64,000 bases of DNA from Candidatus Magnetocorallium paracelense (GTDB lineage: Bacteria > Nitrospirota > Thermodesulfovibrionia > Thermodesulfovibrionales > Magnetobacteriaceae), in the NCBI GenBank assembly GCA_029001845.1, contig JAREWP010000101.1, positions 62,001 to 126,000 on the forward strand, given 5' to 3'. Numbering within the stretch: position 1 is the first letter of the stretch; every line of letters starts with the position of its first letter. The notes under the pieces were generated by a model. That model had not been told where the DNA came from, ran no database searches, and saw nothing but the letters and a program-made list of their open reading frames with translations. Shown piece after piece: positions 16,540-25,470 of the stretch. A program made the translations under genes and the position numbers.

Positions 16540-16812
16540 TTAATCTTTAAAGCGATAGTGTTTTCTTACCGGCTCCTTGATGTCCCATGTACATGACAGT
16601 CCCTGCTGAAATGTTACAAAATCGCCTTTCCCAAACTCTACTTTGTCGCCGTCCTTGGTTTCGACAGTTACCTTTCCTTCAAGGAGGTAACACTCCTCTG
16701 TGCTGTCATAGTGCCAGTCGAATCTGGATACCTCTTTCTCCCATACAGGCCATGACGACGTACCTTTACTGTTGAGTTCATCCTCTGTCGGCTTAGTCAC
16801 ATCGATTTCCAT
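16540..16812 (-). CDS. Small cupin-domain protein (DUF861/EutQ-like)
   Basis: A 90-residue single cupin. Recognisable features are WPVWEKEVSRFDWHYDS, then ECYLLEGKVTVE and GKGDFVTFQQGLSCTW. These are the usual two cupin motifs of the Cupin_3 type, with His34 and Glu39 as possible metal ligands. Relatives are generally annotated as cupins without known substrate. AGGAGG precedes the ATG. It lies 71 bp downstream of the YjbQ gene on the same strand. Confidence 0.85.
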   Translation of the reverse strand: MEIDVTKPTEDELNSKGTSSWPVWEKEVSRFDWHYDSTEECYLLEGKVTVETKDGDKVEFGKGDFVTFQQGLSCTWDIKEPVRKHYRFKD

Positions 16813-16883
16813 AGAATCCTCCTAAATACTATTGATTAAAATGATGAGTGAGTTTACGGTTCTAAAGTGAAAACGGCTTTATG

Positions 16884-17303
16884 CTATTCACCAATCATAT
16901 TCACAACGACCGTTCTGCTCCTTGGTTGGTTGTCGAAATTGGTAAGTACGACCTGCTGCCAGGTGCCAAGAGTTAATGCCCCTTTATCGAATGGGATTGT
17001 TAGTGAAGGGCCCTGAAAAGCGGCCCGTACATGGCTGAATCCGTTGGCGTCCCCCCATGTTTCGTCATGATGATAGCGTTTTTTTACAGGTGCTATCTGT
17101 TCATAGAACTCTTTCATATCTTGATTGAGCCCCGGTTCATATTCAAAAGTTGTTATCGCACCGGTAGAACCAACGACAAAGACCGTTAAGATTCCCCTTT
17201 GCAGGTTACTTTGAGAGAGAATTTTCGATATATGTCCGGTAATGTTTATCAAATCACAATATCCCTTTGTACTGACTCTGAACTCCTCATTAATTACTTT
17301 CAT
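16884..17303 (-). CDS. yjbQ: YjbQ/UPF0047 family protein
   Basis: 139 residues covering the whole UPF0047 fold: GYCDLINITGHI near the N-terminus, VGSTGAITTFEYEPG, the histidine cluster RYHHDETWGDANGFSHVRA, and GTWQQVVLTNFDNQPR. The family is named secondary thiamine-phosphate synthase because E. coli YjbQ has that side activity; the true role is unclear. The conserved His/Asp/Asn pocket is intact. It probably shares a transcript with the downstream cupin. Confidence 0.92.
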   Translation of the reverse strand: MKVINEEFRVSTKGYCDLINITGHISKILSQSNLQRGILTVFVVGSTGAITTFEYEPGLNQDMKEFYEQIAPVKKRYHHDETWGDANGFSHVRAAFQGPSLTIPFDKGALTLGTWQQVVLTNFDNQPRSRTVVVNMIGE

Positions 17304-17442
17304 ATTATCTGATTACCTTTATATAAGATTAAATTTATTATTTATCTGTGTCTGATTATTTTATCACAGAGACAGTAAAGAACATATTATCCATTTCTGA
17401 ACTAATTGACGATAAACGCTAATATTACAAAGAAATTACTGT

Positions 17443-18111
17443 TTAAGTCAAACTCAATGTCATGGCCAGTTCGTTAATAGGAAGGATGCGTATATGTTCT
17501 TTGTAATAGACGGAAGCTGTGGCTGAGTTGTTTTTTATGTCGTTTATAATATTTTCGTCTACATGGAGGTTCAGTCGCCGCGATGCGATCAAAGATGCTG
17601 CGACCCATTCGGGAAAATTGCTTTTCAATGCTCCGTCAATTATCGCCAACACTCCGCCACTTAAATACTTATTGTGCTTTTCAATAATTCTGCTCAAAGC
17701 ATGAATGATACCGGCGAGAAAGATGTTTTCTCCCGTATCTGAACGTGAAAAGGCAATTAAAATCGGTATATATTCTTCAAAATGCTCGGGGTTCTCCCTA
17801 ACAGCCTCTCCGATAATCTCAGGTGATGACCATGATACAACATAACTGCGTTTATTCATTCCCATGACAAGTCTGTCCAAACGCTCTTTCGCCCTTTTCA
17901 GGTCATATGTCCCAATATAGGCTATGAGTTTTCCTGCAAGATTAATGGCGGTCCAACAAAGGTCCGTGGATTTATCGTAAGTATATGTAATAATAATACT
18001 CAAAACACGTGTATCTCTTTTAGACAATGCAATGATTCCCTCAAAATCGTTGTTTTTTATACAAGTCAGAGTAAGTTTTTTTATCTCTTTACGTGTAAGT
18101 TCGGGTCTCAT
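17443..18111 (-). CDS. DVU0298-family HEAT-like protein
   Basis: 222 residues, all-helical repeats. MRPELTRKEIKKLTL, a central NKRSYVVSWSSPEIIGEAV stretch and FLAGIIHALSRI match what I recall of the DVU0298 family of sulfate reducers and relatives, whose function is unknown. The start is placed at ATG 18111 with AGGA 9 bp upstream; a TTG at 18168 is in frame but adds 19 non-conserved residues and lacks a ribosome site. It lies 128 bp downstream of the HD-GYP gene on the same strand. Confidence 0.72.
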   Translation of the reverse strand: MRPELTRKEIKKLTLTCIKNNDFEGIIALSKRDTRVLSIIITYTYDKSTDLCWTAINLAGKLIAYIGTYDLKRAKERLDRLVMGMNKRSYVVSWSSPEIIGEAVRENPEHFEEYIPILIAFSRSDTGENIFLAGIIHALSRIIEKHNKYLSGGVLAIIDGALKSNFPEWVAASLIASRRLNLHVDENIINDIKNNSATASVYYKEHIRILPINELAMTLSLT

Positions 18112-18239
18112 ATTTTTTGTCCTGATAATTTTAAGGTTTACCCTAAAATAGACGAATGCTTCTGACAATTTTCATGCTTTGTGACAGCCCGGAGGACCAT
18201 AGTCATTTGCTCTTTAATCATTCTGATTTCAAATTCTGA

Positions 18240-19622
18240 CTACTGATTCGTTACAAGGTCCCTTTCCTTTGCCCATTGCATGAACAACTCAACTGACTTG
18301 GGGCAAAGCTGAATGCCTTCGAGCTTTTTGATAATCTCTATGGCTTTATCCGACGATCTCGATTTTTGATAGGGTCTGTCCGATGTCAGTGCATCGAATG
18401 TGTCTACCACACTGACAACTCTGGCCCAAAAAGGTATCTCTTCTCCCTTCAGTCCGTCGGGATAACCGCTGCCGTCCCATCTTTCATGATGATATTTAAC
18501 AATATCAACGGCTTCGGAAAGACTTTTTATCGGTTGGATTATTTTTGCGCCTATGACGGGGTGCTCTTTGATTTTGAGAAGTTCTTCCGGTGTAAAATCG
18601 TCGTCATTAAACAGAATATCGTCGCGAATGCCGATTTTACCGATATCGTGCAAACGTGCGCCGGTTACTACCTTTTCCAGCTTATCCGGCGGGAGGGAAG
18701 CCATTTTGGCAATTTCCTCTACCATGGAGGATACATTTTCCGAATGACCCTTTGTATAAGCGTCTCGAGCTTCCAAGGCTGTAATCAGGCTTGTAATCGC
18801 TGAAATAAGCAATTGTTGTTCCCTTTTTAAACGTTCTTTATCGTGAAACATTGCGAGAAAGACATCTGAGAGGAGTTTGTTAATAAGAACGATAAGTTGT
18901 TCCATATTAAAGGGCTTCATGATAAATGTTGTTGCTCCATAATAAAGAATGCGTTGTATGGACTCTTTGTCCCTGTGAGTACTCATGGCTACAAAGGGAA
19001 TTTTATTCCACTCGGGATTTCTCCGCACTTTTGCGCACAATTGAAAACCATCCATATTCGGCATGCTGATGTCGCTTAAGATGATACTGGTTTTTGTTGT
19101 AAGGGAATTAAGTATTTCAAGGGCTTCGTATCCGTCGCAGGCTGTTGTAACGTGGAAATTATTCTTTTCCAGAGAATCGCGCAGCATGTTCAAAATCGCC
19201 TGTGAATCGTCAACAACCAGTATATTCCGCTTCTCCTCGACAGATATTTGAGAGAGAACGCGCTCCACGGTCTCGGTTAAGGTAGATTGTATTTCACTTT
19301 TCGGTATATAAGCGGATGCGCCCGCATCAAACCCTTTTTCAATATCCCTGTCAGTCTCCAGGGCGCTTATAATAATAATCGGTATATCCTGCGTCTCAAT
19401 ATGGGAGTGCAGGTGCCTGCACAGCTCTATGCCGTTTTTACGGGGCATCTCTATATCGGTTATTATAAGGTCCGGTCTATCTGTTGTAATTTGCTCTATT
19501 GCATCAAGTCCGTCCGATGCTTCGATTACATCTATCTGCAACTGTTCAAGTTCGTCTCTCACAAACTTTCTGACAGACTGGCTGTCATCTACAACCAGAA
19601 CATTGAATCTCTTTGTTTTCAT
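18240..19622 (-). CDS. Response regulator REC-REC-HD-GYP (c-di-GMP phosphodiesterase)
   Basis: 460 residues. Receiver 1 (8-125) has Asp in IITDIEMPRKNG but a degenerate C-terminus (YIPKSEI). Receiver 2 (132-250) has IILSDISMPNMDG and FIMKPFN. The HD-GYP domain (about 270-450) has GHSENV, HDIGKIGIRDDIL and HHERWDGSGYPDGLKGEEIP, the full metal and GYP motifs expected for hydrolysis of c-di-GMP. Two receivers in tandem suggest integration of two phosphosignals. No histidine kinase is adjacent. A second HD-GYP regulator lies at 31434. Confidence 0.93.
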   Translation of the reverse strand: MKTKRFNVLVVDDSQSVRKFVRDELEQLQIDVIEASDGLDAIEQITTDRPDLIITDIEMPRKNGIELCRHLHSHIETQDIPIIIISALETDRDIEKGFDAGASAYIPKSEIQSTLTETVERVLSQISVEEKRNILVVDDSQAILNMLRDSLEKNNFHVTTACDGYEALEILNSLTTKTSIILSDISMPNMDGFQLCAKVRRNPEWNKIPFVAMSTHRDKESIQRILYYGATTFIMKPFNMEQLIVLINKLLSDVFLAMFHDKERLKREQQLLISAITSLITALEARDAYTKGHSENVSSMVEEIAKMASLPPDKLEKVVTGARLHDIGKIGIRDDILFNDDDFTPEELLKIKEHPVIGAKIIQPIKSLSEAVDIVKYHHERWDGSGYPDGLKGEEIPFWARVVSVVDTFDALTSDRPYQKSRSSDKAIEIIKKLEGIQLCPKSVELFMQWAKERDLVTNQ

Positions 19623-19851
19623 AATCTCATTATGCAGCGGGAATGTAAACTTTTTTTATATTTTCGCTCAATACCATTCACTTAAGGCGCTGTTACTGAC
19701 AGTGAATATTCACTATTTTCAATAGTTGTAATAAAGAAGTAAGAATAAAACGAATGATATCATATCGCAACTGCCGGTGGCAATCGATCATTTTAAATTT
19801 TATCGGTTATTTAATTACTGTATTGCCTGTACACCCGTATGAAACCTCCTG

Positions 19852-19881
19852 TTGCCATTTTTTATTTCTCTGTGATATAAT
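19852..19881 (+). promoter_or_regulatory. Promoter of the small gene at 19918
   Basis: -35 TTGCCA (19852-19857), an 18-bp spacer and an extended -10, TGATATAAT (19873-19881). Transcription would begin about 30 nt before the ATG, with AAGGAG in the leader. This is the best housekeeping-type promoter in the window. Confidence 0.75.
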
Positions 19882-19917
19882 TTTTCTTTTTTGATCATTT
19901 ATTAAGGAGCGATAACT

Positions 19918-20142
19918 ATGAATAACGGCAAGGGAAATATAAAAAACAGAGGTGTCGCCTTCACAATTTCGGAGGACCTTCATCAACTCTGGCAGTCTGC
20001 TTCGGAAAATCTCATAGAGCAGAGAATATTTCGTAATAAAACAGAGATTTTCGAGAGGCTTGTCCTGTTTCTCCACTCCTCTGTCGTAGAAAATGTAGTA
20101 GAAAAAATCGAAACCTTCAGAGACAGTGTAAAGAGGAACTGA
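19918..20142 (+). CDS. Small uncharacterised helical protein
   Basis: A 74-residue charged protein, unrecognised. It is predicted mostly helical, without signal or membrane segment; GVAFTISEDLHQLW then a long amphipathic helix with EIFERLVLFLHSSVVENVVEKI. It has its own strong promoter, AAGGAG ribosome site and downstream hairpin terminator, so it is a true free-standing transcription unit. The N-terminal beta-like strand followed by helices loosely recalls ribbon-helix-helix regulators, but this is a guess. Confidence 0.7.
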   Translation: MNNGKGNIKNRGVAFTISEDLHQLWQSASENLIEQRIFRNKTEIFERLVLFLHSSVVENVVEKIETFRDSVKRN

Positions 20143-20169
20143 ACCTTATTAGCCGGTTCCTTTTTACAC
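20126..20169 (+). terminator. Terminator of the small gene at 19918
   Basis: GTGTAAAGAGGAAC pairs with GTTCCTTTTTACAC with one G-T wobble. The hairpin spans the stop codon TGA and contains the T5 run in its right arm. Confidence 0.65.
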
Positions 20170-20776
20170 TCATTCCTTTTTAATGCAATCATATTCCATT
20201 CAGTTAGTTGCCAAAAAAACCGTTAAAAATCACAGATAGACTTTACAACAAAAACACCTCAGTATAGCCTGGACAGCCTAGTCCGAGAAACAAACCGGAA
20301 AGCTCGAATATGTTCCGGAAAGCTGTCTTTCATGGTAATAATACGGAGTTCCTGTATTCAATCTATTTTCTCTCCAGTTGGTTTTTCTCTCCTGAATTCA
20401 TATGATATTCCAAAGGACGTCCTCTTTTGAGAAAGAAGATCATGTTTCGTTGATTTTCTAATTAATTCTATATTTTACACGCTATTTTTTAAAAATCTCT
20501 GCAAACCCTCATGAATACAGCTTTTGCTCCTATGCCCGTGTCTACTAATCGAAAACCCAAATTTAAATACTTCCCCCACTGATTTCTGTGACCTAATTAT
20601 TATTCCTTTTCATGCTGTGCAATTCCTGCACACGAAAGTAAATCTGTGAGTAATTACTTTACACGAAAAACAGGTTTTATATACAGAAATTGCTTTTAAC
20701 GGTCCGAAAATCACCTGGTGTAAAAATATCGACTGTGAGAAATGATTAAAGAAGATTTGTCGTAAATACACCTTAA
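20170..20776. other. 600-bp gene-free stretch
   Basis: All frames are broken and no coding or RNA signature is recognised. A 10-bp direct repeat, CCGGAAAGCT, occurs at about 20309 and 20330, separated by 11 bp. The stretch ends at the TAA that opens the truncated gene at 20777, so it may be a remnant or junction of a deletion or rearrangement. Confidence 0.5.
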
Positions 20777-23059
20777 ATTGTAAAGTTATATATAGACGGA
20801 GAACTCGACAGCACAGATATACTTGCTACAGACACTCTGTCTATTGACGATAGCGGTTTTTGGCTCGGAAGAGAACAGGACTGTCCGGGCGGTTGTTGGG
20901 ATTTGGATCAGGACTTCGAAGGCGCTATAGATGAAGTGAGAATATACGATTACGCTCTGGTGCCTGATGAGATACTTCTCGATATGGCCGGCTGTACGCC
21001 TTCTGCAATTGAAGGAGGAATAGAGATATCCCCCGTTTCTTACGATTTTGGAGAGGTTTATCCGGGAGAAAGCACGGCATACCGTGAATTTACAATAATA
21101 AACAGAGGCAGTGAGAGTCATATAGTGAGCTCGCTCTATCTGGACGGCGACGACAGGAGGGATTTTGTCGTACTGAATAATACATGTTCCATGCTAACAA
21201 TCGGACCTTCCGAGAGCTGTACGATAGATATCGCTTTTTCTCCTCGTTCCACAGGACAAAAGAGTGTTTCTCTTTTCTATGTTGTTGCAGGGGTTATGAA
21301 AGATACATCTGACGGGCTTGATGATCCATATATTCAACAGCTCTTTGTAACGGATGGCAGTGTTACTGTGGAGTGGACAATACAAATAGATGAGTCCGAT
21401 AGTCAGGATATAACCTCTATCGTCGAGACCGGCGATGGAGATTTTATTGTCGCAGGAAACACAAGCACAGACGCCGAATCGTCCGATATCTTTCTCGCAA
21501 AAATCGATCCCGAACGGTCAACTGTTGAAGAGCAAATCCTTTGGACAAAAATAATAACAAATGAAAAAGGTGCGACTTCCACATCGACTATAAGCCCGAC
21601 ATCTGACAAGGGATATATTTTGAGCGGGAGTTTGAATTATAGCGATACCGATAATGATCTCTATTTATTAAAAATTGATAGCGATGGGAATAAGCTCTGG
21701 GATCAAACCTTTGGAAGCAGTCGTATTGAATCAGCAAATGCCGCCCAAGAGACAGCAGATGGAGGCATTGTGATTGGAGGAGACATTTTTCCTGCTGACG
21801 CTGATTATAAAAATATTTATATTGTAAAAACGGACAGCCTTGGTAATATGGTTTGGGATAAAGAAATAGTTGAAGCCGGCAACAGCTCGGTACACTTTAT
21901 CGAACAAACCAAAGACAAAGGATATATCTTTTGTGGAGATCATCAAGACCCAAAGGGTGATGCCATGTCCTTTATTGAGAAGCTCGACGATGACAGTGCT
22001 TTGCCTAAATTTTCCCTTTCTGATGATTCCATAAACTTTGGCGATGTCAATTCCGGTACAACGGAGAATAGAGTGGTGACCCTTACTAACGACGGTACTG
22101 TGGATTTGATTATTGACTCTTTGGAAATTACAGGTGACAATTCATCTTGGTTCTTAATCGAGAGTATAAGCCCCCGTTGTTCAGGTGACAAAGACAATCC
22201 CCTTCCTGCGGGCGATTCTTGCACCTTTACAATAAATTTTAGTCCCACAGACGGTCCAATAAATGACGCCTCTCTGTCTATAAAAACCAACTATATCGGA
22301 ACCTCGGATACTATAGCTCTTAACGGCAGAGGAACCGGGGCCGGCGAATTCACTCTCACTCTTAATATGGACGGCGGCGACGGTACTGGGATTGTCTCTA
22401 ATAGTTTCACCGGAGGGGAATGCACAGGTTCTGATCCATGCACTGACTCGATTCCTTCCTATACAACTTTGACTCTTACGGCAACACCGGATATGGGAAG
22501 CTTTTTTGACGGTTGGTCGATGGAGGGGTGCGCCTTTATTACGATCGATAATGAATGTGTCATCGATATGACCGAAGATATCGCAGTGACCGCCACTTTT
22601 ACTAAAGATCTGGTCACGGCGAGCGACATTGCGCCTGAAATTTATATAAACGGATATGCCGCAGATTTCGACATATTGATTAAGAAGGACAGAGCCCTGG
22701 AGATTGCCGTTACTCTGGATCTCGGTTCTGCCGAAGGAGAGTTTGGAGAACTCTGGATAATGTATGAGGGGCCCTTTGGCTGGTACTCTTTTGATATGGA
22801 ATATGAAGAAATCGCTGAAGAGTGGTCAGGCTTTTGGTACAACGATTACTATCCGTCGTGGCAGGGAAATCTTATTCCTATAGAAACGCCTTATACAGTA
22901 CTTAGTAACGCTGCTGACGGTACGCATCCCGATGGTCTGGATGTGGGAGTGTACACCTTCTATTTTATAGTGGATTTAATAATGAACGGAATGATGGACG
23001 ATGACGGTGAAGAGGGAATTTTCTTTACGGACTCCATTACCATCGACGTTGTGAATTAA
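20777..23059 (+). pseudogene. 5'-truncated secreted multidomain protein (LamG-ASH-propeller-ASH)
   Basis: A frame starts right after a TAA (20774-20776) and is coding-like from its first codons, with KLYIDGELDS, GFWLGREQD and GAIDEVRIYDYAL: the second half of a LamG/concanavalin-like domain. No ATG/GTG, ribosome site or signal peptide exists. The only start, TTG 20903, cuts the domain, so the 5' end appears lost. Then follow an ASH-type beta domain (GEVYPGEST), repeats of the type DGDFIVAGN/SDKGYILSG forming a propeller, a second ASH domain (FGDVNSGTTE), a FxGW-type repeat and a C-terminal domain shared with the protein at 46665. The rest of the frame is intact, implying recent loss or an expressed fragment. 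Confidence 0.72.
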
Positions 23060-23242
23060 TCTTTTCCTCCATGCTCGGTGTATGATACCGGGCATGGGCC
23101 GGATCATGCAGACTTTTTTAGCGAGGATTACGGGAACGGCGCTAATTTTTATTATATTTATATGTCAAAAATTCAGTAATTTGGCTAAAAACAGCTAAAT
23201 CAATTGCAAGATTAATTTGGTGTATATCGAATTATCTATACA

Positions 23243-23261
23243 AAGGAGGTGTTTTATGTAG
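23243..23261 (+). other. Strong ribosome site followed by ATG-TAG
   Basis: AAGGAGGT (23243-23250) and ATG (23256-23258) have ideal spacing, but the second codon is TAG. The downstream frame is short and unlike any protein. It is either the start of a dead gene or a minimal start-stop ORF. Confidence 0.4.
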
Positions 23262-23405
23262 TTTAAAAAGTGCAGGGTTGGTATGTTCTCAATAAGAAGA
23301 GGTAATAAAATAAATTCTTTTTTTATTCACCCTTAGAAAAGGGGGTGCAGGTTTGAAGCCTGCGGAGAAAGACTGCTGAGCTCATCAAATATTGTATAAG
23401 GTTAT

Positions 23406-23576
23406 GACGACGTCTTCGGTAGATAAGAAGGCGAAGAATTTCTCATCATCCTTCACGGGACCAACCTGGAAAAATCAAAAATAGTGGTGGAATTTGATCA
23501 TTCTTTTGTCTCCGGCGACTTAAAGGGCAAGATTCCTCTGGCATATCAAACTATTCGCCGTCTTTACTCATTATAG
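23406..23576 (+). pseudogene. Remnant of a diguanylate cyclase (GGDEF) domain
   Basis: One frame reads DDVFGR, a TAA stop, then EGEEFLIILHGTNLE and onward to TAG at 23574. DxxGRxGGEEFLIILPGT is the hallmark of the GGDEF active site, so this looks like a short decayed piece with the RxGG part damaged. Sequence beyond about residue 25 no longer resembles the domain. Nothing upstream in any frame is coding-like. Confidence 0.5.
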
Positions 23577-23751
23577 CAAATCTGTGTAATACGACTACCT
23601 GAAATGTTATTATCATTCATGTATAGTAATACATTAAGTGACAGTTGTCAACATTTCGGTTCAATTGCAAGTTTTTTTACATTAGTCAAATATAAGGTAG
23701 GAAATCAATATAGAACGCCCAATTTATGAGAGATTAATATTAAGTAAATTT

Positions 23752-23795
23752 GTAGCTACTTAGGTTTTACAAGGCTGAAGACTGAAATAAATAAT
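23752..23795. repeat. Partial TAACTACTTAG-family element
   Basis: TAGCTACTTAGG followed by AAGGCTGAAGACTGAA matches the left end of the full elements at 8035 and 9890. The right half is absent. It is part of an ~890-bp gap (23060-23951) without an intact gene. Confidence 0.5.
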
Positions 23796-23848
23796 GAATA
23801 CTTACGGCTCTCCGGCGAATTATTCGTTCAAAGACGGCGTGAAGATGA

Positions 23849-23894
23849 GATGATAGAATGTTCGGAATCCCTTCCACTCTATCATCTGTTTTTT
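23849..23894 (+). terminator. Hairpin with T-run before the rhodanese gene
   Basis: GATGATAGA (23849-23857) pairs with TCTATCATC (23878-23886), followed by TGTTTTTTC. It reads as an intrinsic terminator for whatever once occupied the decayed region upstream. Confidence 0.55.
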
Positions 23895-23951
23895 CAGCAT
23901 TAAGAGGTGAATCATTTGTTTTTTCATTGAAAATTGTGTTATTTTCCTGCT

Positions 23952-25118
23952 ATGAATATCAAAGAAGAGCGCCGGTCAACAATATTTTGTATATTCCTGA
24001 TTATTGTTTTTTCTCTTTTTTCTGTTGATCTTTTCGCTTTGACAGATAACGACTTTTTCCCTTTGCGGGAAAAATATCCTGAAGTACGACCCATAACAAC
24101 CAAAGCTCTTGATGAACAATTTGACAATGTTTTAATTGTCGATGTCAGATCGAAATTCGAATACAATGTGGCCCATGTTAACGGCGCTTTTTTACTGCCC
24201 TTTGACAAGAAAACGTTTGGTGTAAAATTAACGTCACTTAGAGACAAAAGAGACAAAATGCCCCTTGTTTTTTATTGTAACGGTCATACCTGTGCAAAAA
24301 GTTACAAAGCCTCTCAACTCTCTTTATCTCTCGGTTTTGAAAATGTTTTCGTCTATGACAGCGGAATTTTCGATTGGATGAACGCACATCCTCAAAGGGC
24401 GACACTTATGGGAATCACTCCTGCGATTAAAGATAACATCCTTCCTAATAAAGAGTTTGCTGAGCGTCTTGTAAATTTCGATACTTTTGTTAAAGAAAGC
24501 AGGAAGGACAACAGTTTTGTTATCGATATTCGAGATCCCTTTCAGAGAACATTGGTCCCCGACATCCCTGAAATTAAAAATATCCCCCTTGACCCCCTGT
24601 TAAAACTTATTAACTCAGGAGTCTGGATTGAAAAAAAGCTTCTTTTTTTTGATGCCGTAGGTAAGCAGATTCGGTGGCTTCAGTACTATCTCGAGCATAA
24701 CGGATATTACAATTATGCTTTTCTTAACAAAGGAGTACTCTCTATCTCATCAAATAAAGGATTAATCAAAGAAGTAAAAGAAAGATCGGACAGGGTCACA
24801 TCATCTCAGACATTGTTGCTTGAACTCTCCCAAAACAGTGATATTACTGCTTTAGATAAGAGAATACTGCTTTTTGCAGTGAGCAAAATCAAATTCAATA
24901 ACTATGCAACAACAGATTCAAAGGAGCTTATAAGCAGTTTTAATATTACCTATGAGAGACTTGAATCATCATTAAAAAGTCTGGTGCGCAATAAGTATCT
25001 AAAGTATAATATTGTTGATCCGACGATTGTATTTTTTATCAATCCTGCTCTTTCATGGAAGGGAGAGATAGAAAAAAGTTTACTTAAAGATAAAATCGAC
25101 TCTTTTTTAAGCAAATGA
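23952..25118 (+). CDS. Exported two-rhodanese-domain protein
   Basis: 388 residues from ATG 23952; an in-frame TTG at 23934 would lengthen a signal peptide that already starts well at M-N-I-K. The hydrophobic export signal ends near LFALTDND. Rhodanese domain 1 (about 45-150) has VDVRSKFEYNVAHVNGA and the active loop FYCNGHTCAKS, with a catalytic-type Cys. Domain 2 (about 175-270) has IDIRDPFQRTLVPD but no obvious active Cys. The C-terminal ~100 residues are helical and unrecognised. A periplasmic sulfur-transfer or redox-sensing role is possible. It precedes a binding-protein/phosphatase pair, with repeats in between. Confidence 0.82.
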   Translation: MNIKEERRSTIFCIFLIIVFSLFSVDLFALTDNDFFPLREKYPEVRPITTKALDEQFDNVLIVDVRSKFEYNVAHVNGAFLLPFDKKTFGVKLTSLRDKRDKMPLVFYCNGHTCAKSYKASQLSLSLGFENVFVYDSGIFDWMNAHPQRATLMGITPAIKDNILPNKEFAERLVNFDTFVKESRKDNSFVIDIRDPFQRTLVPDIPEIKNIPLDPLLKLINSGVWIEKKLLFFDAVGKQIRWLQYYLEHNGYYNYAFLNKGVLSISSNKGLIKEVKERSDRVTSSQTLLLELSQNSDITALDKRILLFAVSKIKFNNYATTDSKELISSFNITYERLESSLKSLVRNKYLKYNIVDPTIVFFINPALSWKGEIEKSLLKDKIDSFLSK

Positions 25119-25300
25119 CCATGAACCTTCGGTTCTCCACAAAGCATGAAAATATTAAACAATATTGGTAAGGGCGAACCTGTGTGTTCGCCCAGGCTGC
25201 GTGCCGGTACTCCAGTGCGTTTGTTCGTTAACCTCTGCCGGGGCAGACACGCAGGTATGACCCTACATTCTTTGTGGTTGTCCATTGTCGGGACAAACAT
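25117..25300. repeat. Composite intergenic repeat (second copy of the 5050 element)
   Basis: It starts CATGAACCTTCGG and AAAGCATGAAAAT and contains GGGCGAACCTGTGTGTTCGC and GGGGCAGACACGCAGG. It ends TGTCGGGACAAACATCCATG, which begins the next unit. Order and spacing of blocks equal those at 5050-5240. Confidence 0.75.
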
Positions 25301-25342
25301 CCATGGCCCTCCGGGGCACTACAAAGCTTGAAAATGGTTAAG

Positions 25343-25426
25343 AAGTAGCAGTGATGTCCTGCCAGAACAAGGTGGTGTTTGAGTTTACGAGTTTCAGCTT
25401 GTTCTGGCAGGACATTGCTGCTACTT
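25343..25426. repeat. Long hairpin element with conserved loop (copy 1)
   Basis: A 29-nt left arm (25343-25371) and right arm (25398-25426) pair at 27 of 29 positions around a loop containing GTGTTTGAG and CGAGTTTCAG. A second copy at 28528-28611 has the identical loop and compensated stem changes. The gap 25119-25470 otherwise contains only repeats. Confidence 0.8.
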
Positions 25427-25470
25427 CCGGTGCGCATCAGTTTATTTTCGGGATAAAAAGGTTTAATATA

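Noticed and set aside
20250-20345. Possible riboswitch (AAACCGGAAAGCT-like words)
   Set aside because: I looked for the c-di-GMP-I core and paired helices but could not fit them; there is no intact gene immediately downstream.
25351-25470. Long N-terminal extension of the binding protein at 25471
   Set aside because: It would start inside the repeat hairpin and place 40 residues before a normal signal peptide.
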